Shown: positions 1-7,867, counted from the stretch's first letter. The stretch: 14,868 nucleotides of DNA from an uncultured Beijerinckiaceae bacterium (GCA_937873345.1 CALMRL010000243.1:1-14868); one strand, 5' to 3'. A program made the numbers and translations. Notes: generated by a model not told the origin, from the letters alone.

Positions 1-1254
1 CGCCGCCGTCTCCAGCAGCGCTTTGGCCGACGAGGTCATCCGCAGCGCCGCGTCGGCGAGCGCCGCGGTGTGCACCCCGACCTCGCGCTCGAAGGATCGG
101 TTCAGCCCTTCCACCGCCTCCAGCCGCGAGCGCTTGTCGAGGCGCTCAGCGTCCTTCTCGGTGTTCAGCGCCTCCCGCTCCACGAGCCCTTCGCGGAAGA
201 TCACCACGGCCCGCGCCATCGCACCGAGCTCGTCGGAGCGCCTGGCGAAGGGCACGGCCGTCGACAGCTCGCCGCCGGCGAGGCGACGCATCGCCCGCGT
301 GATCGCACCGAGCGGGCCGGTGATGGTGCGCGTCAGCAGCAAGGCGAGAACCGCCCCGATGGCGATCGTCAGCGCCGTGGCGACGAGGTCGAAGGCGCCC
401 GCGGAGCGAACCGATTCGAGCATGCGCTCGGCCGCGGCCTTCTGCGCGGCGAAGTCGGCGGCGCTCTCCCGCACGCTGTCGTCGAGCAGGGATTGGCCCT
501 GCGCATCCCAGCCCTTCTTCGCGGCAGCGAAGAGCAGCGTCGCCTCCTCCATGCCGGCGCGCGCCGCGTCGAGCTTCTTCAGCGGCTTGGCCAAGCCGGC
601 GAGAAGCTTGCCGAGGCGGCCATCGCCCGGCGTGGCATCGAGCCGATCGAGCGCCGCGTGCGCCGAGGCCGACCAGCGATTTGCGGCCTCGATATCGGAC
701 GGGTCCCGCGAGGTGCGGTAGCGCAGTGCCGAGATGCCCGAAGCGTCCAACGCGCGCAGCAGGGCGAGCGCCGTCGCCCGCCGCTCGTCGCCCTCGGCAC
801 GGTCGGCGAGGGCGGCGGCGTAGACCTGCACCGCCGTCAGCGCCTCGTTGAGGTCGCTGGCATGCTGCTGGCGTCGGGCGATCAGCGCGGTGATCGCATC
901 GAGGCTGCGGCCGTAGCCTTCCGTCTTCGCCCGCAGGGTCGCCATCGGCAGGCCGTCGACCGCGGCCTCGGCCTCGCCGAGCGCCGCGGAGGCCGTGTCG
1001 AGCCCCCTCACGGCGGATCGCAGAGTTTCGCGATCGATGGCGTCCTCGCTCGCCGCGAAGAGCTGCGCCCGCGCCAACGTCGCGCGCAGCTGAGTCAGGA
1101 ACTCGGAGTGCAGCAGGTGGGACGACACGGTCGCCTCGACGGCATGGGCCTCGCGGTCGACGACGCGGAGAGCGAGGAGGGCGTTGATGCCCAGCACGGT
1201 CAGGAGCAGCAGGACCAGGGAGAAGGCGCCGACGACGCGCAGCCGGATGCTCAT
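1..1254 (-). CDS. Methyl-accepting chemotaxis protein, C-terminal part cut by window edge
   Basis: An open frame runs from ATG at 1254 to the left edge (418 codons, no stop), so the signalling tip is missing. Residues 7-29 are a hydrophobic anchor (FSLVLLLLTVLGINALLAL). Residues about 30-285 are a largely helical, Ala-rich periplasmic sensor. About 286-308 is a second membrane segment, followed by a HAMP domain (about 308-362; TGPLGAITRAMRRLAGGEL, then DELGAMARAV). After that a coiled-coil begins (residues about 380-418), as in alphaproteobacterial chemoreceptors. The sensor's roughly 255 residues match the size of a double helical bundle (HBM-like) domain; that is inference. The start overlaps the stop of the upstream DctP gene (ATGA), which suggests translational coupling and a shared sensing job. 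The conserved MCP hairpin is outside the window, so a HAMP histidine kinase or cyclase is not formally excluded. Confidence 0.8.
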   Translation of the reverse strand, partial: MSIRLRVVGAFSLVLLLLTVLGINALLALRVVDREAHAVEATVSSHLLHSEFLTQLRATLARAQLFAASEDAIDRETLRSAVRGLDTASAALGEAEAAVDGLPMATLRAKTEGYGRSLDAITALIARRQQHASDLNEALTAVQVYAAALADRAEGDERRATALALLRALDASGISALRYRTSRDPSDIEAANRWSASAHAALDRLDATPGDGRLGKLLAGLAKPLKKLDAARAGMEEATLLFAAAKKGWDAQGQSLLDDSVRESAADFAAQKAAAERMLESVRSAGAFDLVATALTIAIGAVLALLLTRTITGPLGAITRAMRRLAGGELSTAVPFARRSDELGAMARAVVIFREGLVEREALNTEKDAERLDKRSRLEAVEGLNRSFEREVGVHTAALADAALRMTSSAKALLETAA

Positions 1255-2327
1255 GGGGCGGTCCCGCCGTGATCGCCCGCAAGCCCATCGGCCGGCTCGC
1301 CCGCCAAGCTTCCGGCGGCACGTCCTCGCGCGACGAGCGCGCGGATGCGCGCGATCGCGTCCCGGCCGAAGCGCTTCTCGTAGAGCGGCTCGGCCCCGGA
1401 TACCGCCGCGGCGAAGGCCATCCGGTCGATGTGGTCGGTCACCTCGACCCCGGCGGCCCGGATCGTGTCGAGGCCGGTGCGCTCCGCCTCGTCGGCATAG
1501 TCGCGCGACGCCTTGGCGGCGGCCCGCGCGGCGGCGGCGAAGCTGTCGCGGTCGGCGGGCGAGAGCGTGTCCCACAGGTCGCGCGAGACCAGCAGCGCGG
1601 CGGGATCGTAGACGTGACCGGTCAGCGTCAGGTAGCGCTGCGTCTCGTAGAAGCGCGAGGACACGACCGTCGCGATCGAATTCTCCTGGCCGTCGACGAT
1701 CCCCGCGCGCAGCGTCGCGTAGACCTGGGGGAAGGCGACCTGCTTCACCTCCACGCCGAGAGCCTGAAAACCCTCCTTCATCACGTCGGACTGCGGCAAG
1801 CGCAACGTCAGCCCCGCGAGATCGGCCGGCGTGCGCACCGGCCGCCTCGCATTGGTGAGATGGCGCATGCCGTTCTCGCCCCAGGCGAGGGCGTGCAGCC
1901 CGACCGCGTCGAACATCGCGAGAGTGGCATCCCCCATCGGGCCGTCGAGCAGGTGCCGCGCTTCGCCGGCGTCGCGGAAGAGGAACGGCAGGTCGAAGAG
2001 GCCGGCGGCGGGCACGACATTGGGCAGCGCCGCGCCGGTGACGAATGCGAGGTCGATGGCGTCGGCCTTCATCGCGTCGAGCACGGCGACCTCGCCGCCG
2101 AGCATCGCGTTGGGATAGGGCTCGACGACGAAACGCCCGCTCGTGCGCGCCGCGAGGATGGCGGCGAAAGCCTCGGCGCCAGCCCCGAGTTGCGAGCGCA
2201 TCGGCAGGATATAGGCGAAGGTGAGGACGCGCGGCGTCTCCGCACGGCCGGGCGCCAGCGCGACGAGCCAGCAGGCGGCAGCGACAGCGGCGCAGACGAT
2301 GCGGCCCGTCGGGCGGGGGAAAGCCAT
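1251..2327 (-). CDS. TRAP-type (DctP family) periplasmic solute-binding protein
   Basis: A 358-residue protein. It starts with a signal peptide (positively charged start, hydrophobic residues 10-25, likely cleavage after ARA at 29). The body is a DctP fold: residues 35-45 (LTFAYILPMRS) form the first strand. Arg176 in TLRLPQS sits where the family's carboxylate-binding arginine lies. The signature around 198-216 (AFPQVYATLRAGIVDGQEN) is typical. Such proteins deliver organic acids to DctQ/DctM membrane subunits, but neither is in this window. The 3' end overlaps the chemoreceptor start by four bases. The protein may therefore present its ligand to that receptor rather than, or as well as, to a transporter; this is inference. 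The C-terminal tail after about residue 335 is Gly/Ala-rich and probably disordered. The ligand cannot be read from the sequence. Confidence 0.9.
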   Translation of the reverse strand: MAFPRPTGRIVCAAVAAACWLVALAPGRAETPRVLTFAYILPMRSQLGAGAEAFAAILAARTSGRFVVEPYPNAMLGGEVAVLDAMKADAIDLAFVTGAALPNVVPAAGLFDLPFLFRDAGEARHLLDGPMGDATLAMFDAVGLHALAWGENGMRHLTNARRPVRTPADLAGLTLRLPQSDVMKEGFQALGVEVKQVAFPQVYATLRAGIVDGQENSIATVVSSRFYETQRYLTLTGHVYDPAALLVSRDLWDTLSPADRDSFAAAARAAAKASRDYADEAERTGLDTIRAAGVEVTDHIDRMAFAAAVSGAEPLYEKRFGRDAIARIRALVARGRAAGSLAGEPADGLAGDHGGTAP

Positions 2328-2395
2328 GGTCTCGTGCCCTGGTTTGGCGCGAAACTAGCGCGCGAACGTTAACGCTGCTTCTCTCCATGCGGAAT

Positions 2396-2410
2396 GGGGG
2401 ATGCTCCCCC
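2396..2410 (-). terminator. Short GC hairpin after the nucleotidase gene
   Basis: GGGGGA and TCCCCC flank a three-base loop just past the stop of the nucleotidase gene at 2414. On the minus strand no run of T follows, so a classical intrinsic terminator is not supported. It could slow polymerase or protect a 3' end between the nucleotidase and dctP genes. Confidence 0.3.
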
Positions 2411-2413
2411 GCC

Positions 2414-3118
2414 TCAGCCGGCGGCGGCGATGCCCAGCAGGAACGCCGTCAGGTCCGTCGTCACGAAGTCGACGTGCTCGGGGGTCCCCGCGTCCGCGAT
2501 CTCGAAGGCCTCGCGGCCGTCCGCCGCGCCCGCCGGCGGCATGACCAGCACGGTGCGCATGCCGAGGCGCTTGGCGACCACGAGGTTGCGGCTGATGTCC
2601 TCGAACATCACCGCGCGGGCGGGATCGACGCCGTGGCGCTTGAGGAAGGCATCGTACGGCCCCGGCTCGGGCTTGGGCACCAGCGCGCCGGAGACGATGT
2701 CGAAGACGTCCTCGAACAGGCCTCCCAACCCGAGCGCCTCGGCCGTGCGCTCGGCGTGCGAGCGCGAGCCGTTGGTGAAGATCAGCTTGCGGCCGGGCAG
2801 CGCCTTGATCGCCGCGGCGAGCGCCGGGTTGGCGACGATCGTGGTGCGGTCGATGTCGTGGACGAACGAGAGGAACGCCTCGACGTCGACCTTGCCCTCC
2901 TGCATCAGCCCGTTCAGCGTGGTGCCGAAGCGCCCGTAGTAGAACTTCTGCAGCGCGCGGGCGGAGAGGCCGTCGAGCCCGTAGAGCGCCATCATGTAGA
3001 GGGTGATGCGCGCGTCGATCTTCGGCCAAAGGTCGGAGCCGACGGGGTAGAGGGTGTTGTCGAGGTCGAAGACCCAGCTGTCGACGTCGGCGAAGCCGAG
3101 CTGCGCCGAAGAGGTCAA
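2414..3118 (-). CDS. HAD-family pyrimidine 5'-nucleotidase
   Basis: A 234-residue HAD hydrolase of the pyrimidine 5'-nucleotidase (TIGR01993-like) group, expected to remove phosphate from UMP/CMP-type nucleotides in the cytoplasm. Visible catalytic motifs are: motif I FDLDNTLY with nucleophile Asp18 and acid Asp20; motif II TNGS at 115-118; Lys149 in PKPEP; and motif IV FEDISRN with Glu173/Asp174 for magnesium. A helical cap lies between residues 25 and 95. The chosen start is TTG at 3118, whose TTGA overlaps the argB stop codon, so translation is probably coupled. Downstream, argB's partner steps are absent, so the pairing with argB looks like genome habit rather than pathway. Substrate range is inferred from family only. 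Confidence 0.9.
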   Translation of the reverse strand: MTSSAQLGFADVDSWVFDLDNTLYPVGSDLWPKIDARITLYMMALYGLDGLSARALQKFYYGRFGTTLNGLMQEGKVDVEAFLSFVHDIDRTTIVANPALAAAIKALPGRKLIFTNGSRSHAERTAEALGLGGLFEDVFDIVSGALVPKPEPGPYDAFLKRHGVDPARAVMFEDISRNLVVAKRLGMRTVLVMPPAGAADGREAFEIADAGTPEHVDFVTTDLTAFLLGIAAAG

Positions 3119-4002
3119 CGCGTGATCAGCGTGCCGGCGCCGCCATCGGTCAGCAGCTCGACGAGCACGGCATGCGGCTGCTTGCCGTCGAGGATGACCA
3201 CGCCCTCCACCCCCTGCTCGATGGCGTAGAGGCAGGTCTGCACCTTCGGGATCATGCCGCCGGTGATGACGCCATCGGCGATGAGGTGGCGGATCTCGTC
3301 GGCCGAGAGCCTCTCGATCAGCCTCTTTTCCGCGTCGAGCACGCCCGGCACGTCGGTGAGGAACAGGAGGCGCTTGGCGCCGAGCGCCCCGGCGATGGCG
3401 CCCGCGAAGGTGTCGGCGTTGACGTTGTAGGTCTCGCCGTCCTCACCCATCGAGATCGGCGCGAGCACGGGGATCAGCTCGCGGCCGAGGACCTGGTCGA
3501 GGACGCGGGTGTTGACGCGCACCGGCTCGCCGACGAAGCCGAGGTCGACGGCCTCGTCCATCCCCGTCTCGGCGACGTGCACCGTGCCGTTGGCCTTGCG
3601 GGCAATGACGAGGTTGCCGTCCTTGCCGCAGAGGCCAATGGCGTGGCCTCCTTCGGCGTTGATCATGCCGACGATCTGCTTGTTGATCGATCCCGCGAGG
3701 ACCATCTCGACGATCTCGACGGTGGCCTTGTCGGTGACGCGCAGGCCCCCGGCGAAATGCGAGGCGATGCCGAGCTTGGCGAGCATGGCGCCGATCTGCG
3801 GGCCGCCGCCGTGCACCACCACGGGGTTGATGCCGGACTGCTCCAGCAGCACCATGTCGCGGGCGAACTCGCGCGCCTTGCTCTCGTCGCCCATCGCATG
3901 GCCGCCGTACTTCACCACCACCGTGGCATCGTCGTAGCGCAGCATGTGCGGCAGCGCCTGCACCAGGACTTCGGCGATGTGCAGCGGGTCGCTGGGGGTC
4001 AT
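3115..4002 (-). CDS. argB: Acetylglutamate kinase
   Basis: A 295-residue amino-acid kinase that phosphorylates N-acetyl-L-glutamate, the second step of arginine synthesis, in the cytoplasm. Diagnostic stretches are VVKYGGHAM (29-37), the substrate loop VVHGGGPQIG (62-71), Arg88 in GGLRVTDK, GLCGKDGN (123-130), NVNADTFAG (193-201) and GGMIPKV (248-254). An N-terminal helix (EVLVQALPHMLRY) precedes the kinase core. In hexameric, arginine-inhibited enzymes such a helix mediates feedback control, so inhibition by arginine is likely but inferred. The ATG at 4002 is preceded by a good AAGGAAG ribosome site. The gene follows engB after 69 bp and overlaps the nucleotidase start, consistent with one transcript. 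Confidence 0.97.
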   Translation of the reverse strand: MTPSDPLHIAEVLVQALPHMLRYDDATVVVKYGGHAMGDESKAREFARDMVLLEQSGINPVVVHGGGPQIGAMLAKLGIASHFAGGLRVTDKATVEIVEMVLAGSINKQIVGMINAEGGHAIGLCGKDGNLVIARKANGTVHVAETGMDEAVDLGFVGEPVRVNTRVLDQVLGRELIPVLAPISMGEDGETYNVNADTFAGAIAGALGAKRLLFLTDVPGVLDAEKRLIERLSADEIRHLIADGVITGGMIPKVQTCLYAIEQGVEGVVILDGKQPHAVLVELLTDGGAGTLITR

Positions 4003-4071
4003 CGGGCTTCCTTGGTCGAGGGACCTGTCTAGCGCCGCCGCCGCCCGGCCACAACGCTCATGCCATCCGGC

Positions 4072-4755
4072 TCAAGCACCCCGCTCGGCGAGCAGCTTGG
4101 CGATGCCGGCGCGCAACTCGGCCACGCCCTCGCCAGTCTGCGCCGAGGTGAACAGCAGCTCGGGGTGGGCGGCGGGATGGCGGCGCAGCTCGGCCGCCGT
4201 CGCCTCGACCACCGCGGCGCGGGCGGCAGGCCGCACCTCGTCGTGCTTCGTCAGCACGATCTGGTAGGACACGGCCGCGTGATCGAGCATCGCGAACATC
4301 TCGCGGTCCGGCGGCTTTGGACCGTGGCGGCCGTCGACCAGCACGAAGACGCGGGCCAGGGTGGCGCGACCTCGCAAGAAGTCGTGCATCAGCCCGGTCC
4401 AGTGCGCGATCTTCTCCTTGGAGGCGACGGCGTAGCCGTAGCCCGGCATGTCGACGAGGTGGGCGCGGGCTTGGGCGTCCTCCGGGCCGAGGGCGAAGAA
4501 GTTCAGCTCCTGCGTGCGGCCCGGCGTGTGCGAGGTGCGCGCCAGCGCTCTTCGGCCGGTGAGGGCGTTGAGCAGCGACGACTTGCCGACGTTGGAGCGC
4601 CCGGCGAAGGCGATCTCCGGCGGCCCCAGCGGCGGCAGGCCATCGGGCTTGGCGGCGGCCCAGATGAAGCGGCACTCGCCGGCGAACAGCTTGCGGCCGG
4701 CCTCGGCGAAGTCGGGGGCGTGATCCGCCAAGCTCACCGCGGCGGGATCATGCAT
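4072..4755 (-). CDS. engB: Ribosome biogenesis GTP-binding protein EngB/YihA
   Basis: A 227-residue TRAFAC-class GTPase needed for large-subunit assembly and normal division in many bacteria. The GTP-binding motifs are clear: G1 GRSNVGKS (52-59), G2 within SHTPGRTQELNFF (75-87), G3 DMPGYGYA (102-109), G4 TKHD (169-172; TKAD is commoner), and G5 TSAQTGEG (203-210). The ATG at 4755 gives a usual N-terminus (about 20 residues, then AGRKLFAGECRF), but no good ribosome site precedes it. It lies just after the broken ParD-like frame, so the normal yidC-engB junction has been disturbed or its translation depends on readthrough from upstream. Downstream is argB. Confidence 0.95.
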   Translation of the reverse strand: MHDPAAVSLADHAPDFAEAGRKLFAGECRFIWAAAKPDGLPPLGPPEIAFAGRSNVGKSSLLNALTGRRALARTSHTPGRTQELNFFALGPEDAQARAHLVDMPGYGYAVASKEKIAHWTGLMHDFLRGRATLARVFVLVDGRHGPKPPDREMFAMLDHAAVSYQIVLTKHDEVRPAARAAVVEATAAELRRHPAAHPELLFTSAQTGEGVAELRAGIAKLLAERGA

Positions 4756-4782
4756 GTCGATGCGACGGTCGCGATACGAGCC

Positions 4783-4973
4783 TCAATCGACAAGCCCTTG
4801 CCGCCGCAACTCAGCGAGTTGTTCATCAAGGGCGCGGTCCAGCCGCTCGTTGCCTCCTGCCGTTCCAGCGGCGCCAAGCCGGCCTCGATGACGGCATCGG
4901 CGCAGGGGTAGCGGCCAGCGCTCACCGCCTCGTCGATGAAGCCTTCCCAGCGTTGCTCCAGCGAGACGTTCAA
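4783..4973 (-). pseudogene. ParD/CopG-like antitoxin relic with a frameshift
   Basis: A TTG at 4973, eight bases after the yidC stop and behind a GGAG-containing site, opens MNVSLEQRWEGFIDEAVSAG, the usual start of ParD antitoxins (ribbon-helix-helix DNA binders). The match continues through RYPCADAVIEAGLAPLERQEA. Then the frame goes wrong: shifting by one base near 4855 restores a charged helix NERLDRALDEQLAELRRQGL and a stop TGA at 4783, giving about 63 residues. Unshifted, the frame runs on to 4734 with an unrelated tail and overlaps the engB start. No ParE/RelE toxin follows. It is either a dead solitary antitoxin or a sequencing slip in a live one. Confidence 0.6.
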
Positions 4974-4980
4974 AGCGCCC

Positions 4981-6897
4981 TCACTCCGCCGGCGTGCCGC
5001 CCTCGTTGGCCCTCTCGATCTTGGCGACGTCGCTCTTGGAGCGCGCCACCGCCGCTGGCGAGCCGTCGTCCTTGAGCGCCTTGCGGCGGAACATGCCGCG
5101 CAGGTTGTCGAACAGCTCCAACTTCACGCCGGATCGCTTCATGATCACCGACTGCTGGATCAGCGTCAGAGTGTTGTTGGTGGTCCAGTACACCACCAGC
5201 CCCGACGGGAACGAGCCGAGCATGAAGGTGAAGATCACCGGCATCCAGGCGAACATCTGCTTCTGCACGGGATCGGTCGGCTCGGGGTTCATCTTCATCT
5301 GCAGGAACATCGAGATGCCCATGATGATGGGCAGGATGCCGATGGCGAGGAACGGCCCGACGAGCGGCAGCGTGGTCGGGTTGAAGGGGATCAGGCCGAA
5401 CAGGTTGAAGATGTTGGTCGGGTCGGGCTGCGAAAGGTCCCGGACCCACAGCGCGAAGGGCGCCTGCCGCATCTCGATCGAGATGAACAGCACGGAATAG
5501 AGGGCGAAGAAGACCGGGATCTGGATCACCATCGGCAGGCAGCCGGCGACGGGATTGATCTTCTCCGCCTTGTAGATCTTCATCATCTCCTGCTGCTGGC
5601 GCATCTTGTCGTCGGGGTAGCGCTCCTTCAGCGCTGCGAGCTGCGGCTGCGCCGCCTTCATCTTCGCCATCGACACGTAGGAGCGGTTGGCGAGCGGGAA
5701 GAACACCAGCTTGACCAGGAAGGTCAGGGCGATGATCGCCAACCCCATGTTGCCGAGCAGCCGGTCGAGCATCACCAGCAGCTTCGCCATCGGCTGCGTC
5801 AGCCACCAGATGTACTTGCCCCAATCGATCAGCAGGTCGAACTTCTTGATCCCGCCGTTCTCGTAGGCCGTCAGCACGCTCGACACCTTGGCGCCGGCGA
5901 AGACGCGGGTCTCGACGGTGGCGTCGCCGCCGACCGGCACCGCGAGCGGCTGCTCGATGACGGCGGTGCGATAGGTCTTCTCGGTCGTGCCGAAGCCGGA
6001 ATAGTCGGCCTCGAAGGTTTTGCCCTGGTCGGGCACCAGCGCTGTCGCCCAGTACATGTCGGTGAAGCCGGCCCAGCCGCCCTGGCCGGTCACCTTCGCG
6101 GTGGCGCCGGGCTCCTTCTCGATCTTGGCGTAGGTGATCTGCTGCTCGGCATCACCGACGTAGCCGATGAAGCCCTCGTGCACCTGGGTGTGGCCGGAGC
6201 CGTGCGGCGTGCCCTCGCGCACCACGGTCGAATAGGGGACGAGCGTGACGGGCGCCGTGCCATGATTGGCCACGGTCTGCCTGACCGTGAACATGGTGTT
6301 CCTGTCGATCGCGAAGGTGCGGGTGAAGGTGAGCCCCTGGCCGTTGTCGTAGCTGAGCGTCACCGGCGTCGTCGGCGTCAGCTCGTCGCCGCTAGCCTTC
6401 GTCCACACCGTGTCGGCCGACGGCACCGGACCGGCGACCGCGCCCTGCGGCACGAAGCCGGAATCGACGTAGTAGGCGTCGGGGGCGCCATGCGGCGAGA
6501 GCAGCTCGATCAGCGGGCTGTTCTTGTCGGGGATCTCCCGATAGTCCTTCAGCGACAGATCATCGAGGCGCGCGCCGGTGAGGTCGATCGAACCCTGCAG
6601 CGAGGGCGTCTCGATCGCAACGCGCTGCGTCTGCGCGATCACCTCGCGCCGCGAGCGCCGCACGGCCGGGCTCTCCGGCACCACGCCGCCCTGCGGAGGG
6701 GCGTTGACGGTCTGCGGCGGCAGCGCGCCCGGCGCGCCGGGGTTGGCCGGCTTCAGGCCGTTGTCGGAGGTCGCGACCTGCGCCTGCACCTCCTTGGAAC
6801 GGTCGAGCTGCTTCTTGCCGTAGAAGTAGTTCCAGCCGAACACGACGAACACCGACAGCAGCAGCGCCAGGTAGTAGTTCTTGGTGTCGGGCTTCAT
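4981..6897 (-). CDS. yidC: Membrane protein insertase YidC
   Basis: A 638-residue inner-membrane insertase that helps Sec-dependent and Sec-independent proteins fold into the membrane. Residues about 8-25 (YYLALLLSVFVVFGWNYFYG) form the first membrane helix. Residues about 60-370 are the beta-sandwich periplasmic domain typical of Gram-negative YidC. The conserved core follows: a helix from NMGLAIIALTFLVKLVFFP, the cytoplasmic coiled hairpin (MAKMKAAQPQLAALKERYPD), INPVAGCLPMVIQIPVFFAL, then later helices IGILPIIMGISMFLQMKM and FAWMPVIFTFMLGSFPSGLV. The C-terminal tail is basic. The ATG at 6897 has an AGAGGAA site about 12 bases upstream. It sits 51 bp after rnpA, where many bacteria carry yidD; no yidD frame is present. 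Confidence 0.97.
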   Translation of the reverse strand: MKPDTKNYYLALLLSVFVVFGWNYFYGKKQLDRSKEVQAQVATSDNGLKPANPGAPGALPPQTVNAPPQGGVVPESPAVRRSRREVIAQTQRVAIETPSLQGSIDLTGARLDDLSLKDYREIPDKNSPLIELLSPHGAPDAYYVDSGFVPQGAVAGPVPSADTVWTKASGDELTPTTPVTLSYDNGQGLTFTRTFAIDRNTMFTVRQTVANHGTAPVTLVPYSTVVREGTPHGSGHTQVHEGFIGYVGDAEQQITYAKIEKEPGATAKVTGQGGWAGFTDMYWATALVPDQGKTFEADYSGFGTTEKTYRTAVIEQPLAVPVGGDATVETRVFAGAKVSSVLTAYENGGIKKFDLLIDWGKYIWWLTQPMAKLLVMLDRLLGNMGLAIIALTFLVKLVFFPLANRSYVSMAKMKAAQPQLAALKERYPDDKMRQQQEMMKIYKAEKINPVAGCLPMVIQIPVFFALYSVLFISIEMRQAPFALWVRDLSQPDPTNIFNLFGLIPFNPTTLPLVGPFLAIGILPIIMGISMFLQMKMNPEPTDPVQKQMFAWMPVIFTFMLGSFPSGLVVYWTTNNTLTLIQQSVIMKRSGVKLELFDNLRGMFRRKALKDDGSPAAVARSKSDVAKIERANEGGTPAE

Positions 6898-6948
6898 GGA
6901 TCGGCCAATTCCTCTGCGGCCAGGGGCCGGTACGTCTGGGTCGTCCGC

Positions 6949-7431
6949 TCAGGAGCGCCGGTTCGGACGCCGCCCGCCGCCGCGCGGCGCGTCGGCGGCG
7001 TGAACGCGCTCGACCGCGCGGGCAAGCTCGTCGAGCAGTTGCCCGAAGGGAAGGCGGATCGCCTCCAGCCTGCCGACCACCACGTAGTCATGGCCGACCC
7101 TGGCGGGAAGGTCGGAGGCGAGCCGCACGGCCTCGCGCAGGCGTCGGCGCGCGCGGTTGCGGACCACGGCGTTGCCAACCTTCTTCGTCAGGGTGAAGCC
7201 GAAGCGCCCCGCCTCTTCGACGCCGGCCGGCCCGATGCGGCGCGGCGACATCTGCACCGTCATCGCCTTGCCGTGCCAGCGCCGTCCTTTGCCGACGTGG
7301 AGGAAGTCGGCGCGCTGCTTGAGGCGACCCGCCCGGAAACGGTCGGGACGCGGCGAACCGACCTCGCCAGCGGGATCAGGCTCGCCGAGCGGATCACCTC
7401 GCGTATCGGATGCTGGAGCCGGCACGTGCAT
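6949..7431 (-). CDS. rnpA: Ribonuclease P protein component
   Basis: The protein subunit of RNase P, which binds the catalytic RNA and helps process the 5' ends of tRNA precursors. The core is recognisable from RLKQRADFLHV onward, through FGFTLTKKVGNAVVRNRARR and RRLREAVRLA, which holds the family's basic RNR helix, to DYVVVGR. The frame gives 160 residues from ATG at 7431, with about 35 residues before the usual RLKRRADF start. A GGGAAGGG ribosome site (7432-7439) touches this ATG but is ideally spaced, six bases, for a GTG at 7425, so GTG may be the real start (158 residues). The C-terminus is basic. It follows rpmH by 46 bp, the near-universal rpmH-rnpA pair. Confidence 0.93.
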   Translation of the reverse strand: MHVPAPASDTRGDPLGEPDPAGEVGSPRPDRFRAGRLKQRADFLHVGKGRRWHGKAMTVQMSPRRIGPAGVEEAGRFGFTLTKKVGNAVVRNRARRRLREAVRLASDLPARVGHDYVVVGRLEAIRLPFGQLLDELARAVERVHAADAPRGGGRRPNRRS

Positions 7432-7477
7432 CCCTTCCCGAGAACGGAAACGGCGGCCTCGCCGAGGATGGCGTCGC

Positions 7478-7612
7478 CTAGGCCGACAGACGCTTGCGGC
7501 CGCGGGCGCGGCGGGTCGCGATGACCTTGCGGCCGCCGACGGTCGCCATGCGGGCGCGGAAGCCATGGCGGCGTTTGCGCACGAGCTTGGAGGGCTGATA
7601 GGTCCGTTTCAC
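7478..7612 (-). CDS. rpmH: 50S ribosomal protein L34
   Basis: A 44-residue, strongly basic protein starting MKRTYQPSKLVRKRRHGFRA and ending RGRKRLSA, the standard L34 sequence and length. It sits in the large ribosomal subunit. The start is GTG at 7612, nine bases after a GGAG site (7621-7624). The frame is open upstream, but nothing resembling L34 lies there. A GC-rich hairpin (7628-7644) stands just upstream of the ribosome site, and the likely promoter is about 220 bases upstream, giving an unusually long leader. It heads the rnpA-yidC-engB-argB group. Confidence 0.96.
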   Translation of the reverse strand: MKRTYQPSKLVRKRRHGFRARMATVGGRKVIATRRARGRKRLSA

Positions 7613-7627
7613 CGCGAAAACTCCGAG

Positions 7628-7644
7628 TCGGCCGCAGCGGCCGA
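7628..7644 (-). promoter_or_regulatory. GC hairpin next to the rpmH ribosome site
   Basis: TCGGCCGC and GCGGCCGA flank a single A: a perfect 17-base palindrome. In rpmH mRNA it would fold into a strong stem ending three bases before the GGAG site. The position fits translational control of L34 or mRNA protection; function is inference. Confidence 0.5.
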
Positions 7645-7838
7645 GCGCCTGTCCTTGAAACCCGTCCGGTCGTCCGATCCCAGGCCGCCCAGCCATCCCG
7701 CACTGCCGGATGCTGGTCCCTCGGGAAGCCGGCAGCGCGACGACCGAAGGGGAAGGACCCAGGCGGCGGACCAACGCGGGCGACGGACGATTGAGAGCGC
7801 CCGCGCCAAAGCCCTCGGCGCGGACCGACCGGCGCCGC

Positions 7839-7867
7839 CTTATGAGATGAAGCGGCGGCGAAGTCAA
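7839..7867 (-). promoter_or_regulatory. Probable rpmH promoter
   Basis: Read on the minus strand, TTGACT (7862-7867) and CATAAG (7839-7844) are separated by exactly 17 bases, a good housekeeping sigma match. Transcription would start near 7832 and make a leader of about 220 bases before the rpmH GTG. No other gene lies in that leader. Confidence 0.6.

Noticed and set aside
146..1321. 391-codon minus-strand frame over the chemoreceptor
   Set aside because: Its sequence is Arg/Ala noise, while the frame starting at 1254 gives membrane segments and HAMP.
4936..7524. Long plus-strand open frame of 862 codons
   Set aside because: It lies opposite yidC and rnpA, whose family motifs are clear. Its His/Arg/Gly-rich text is the antisense of GC-rich coding sequence.
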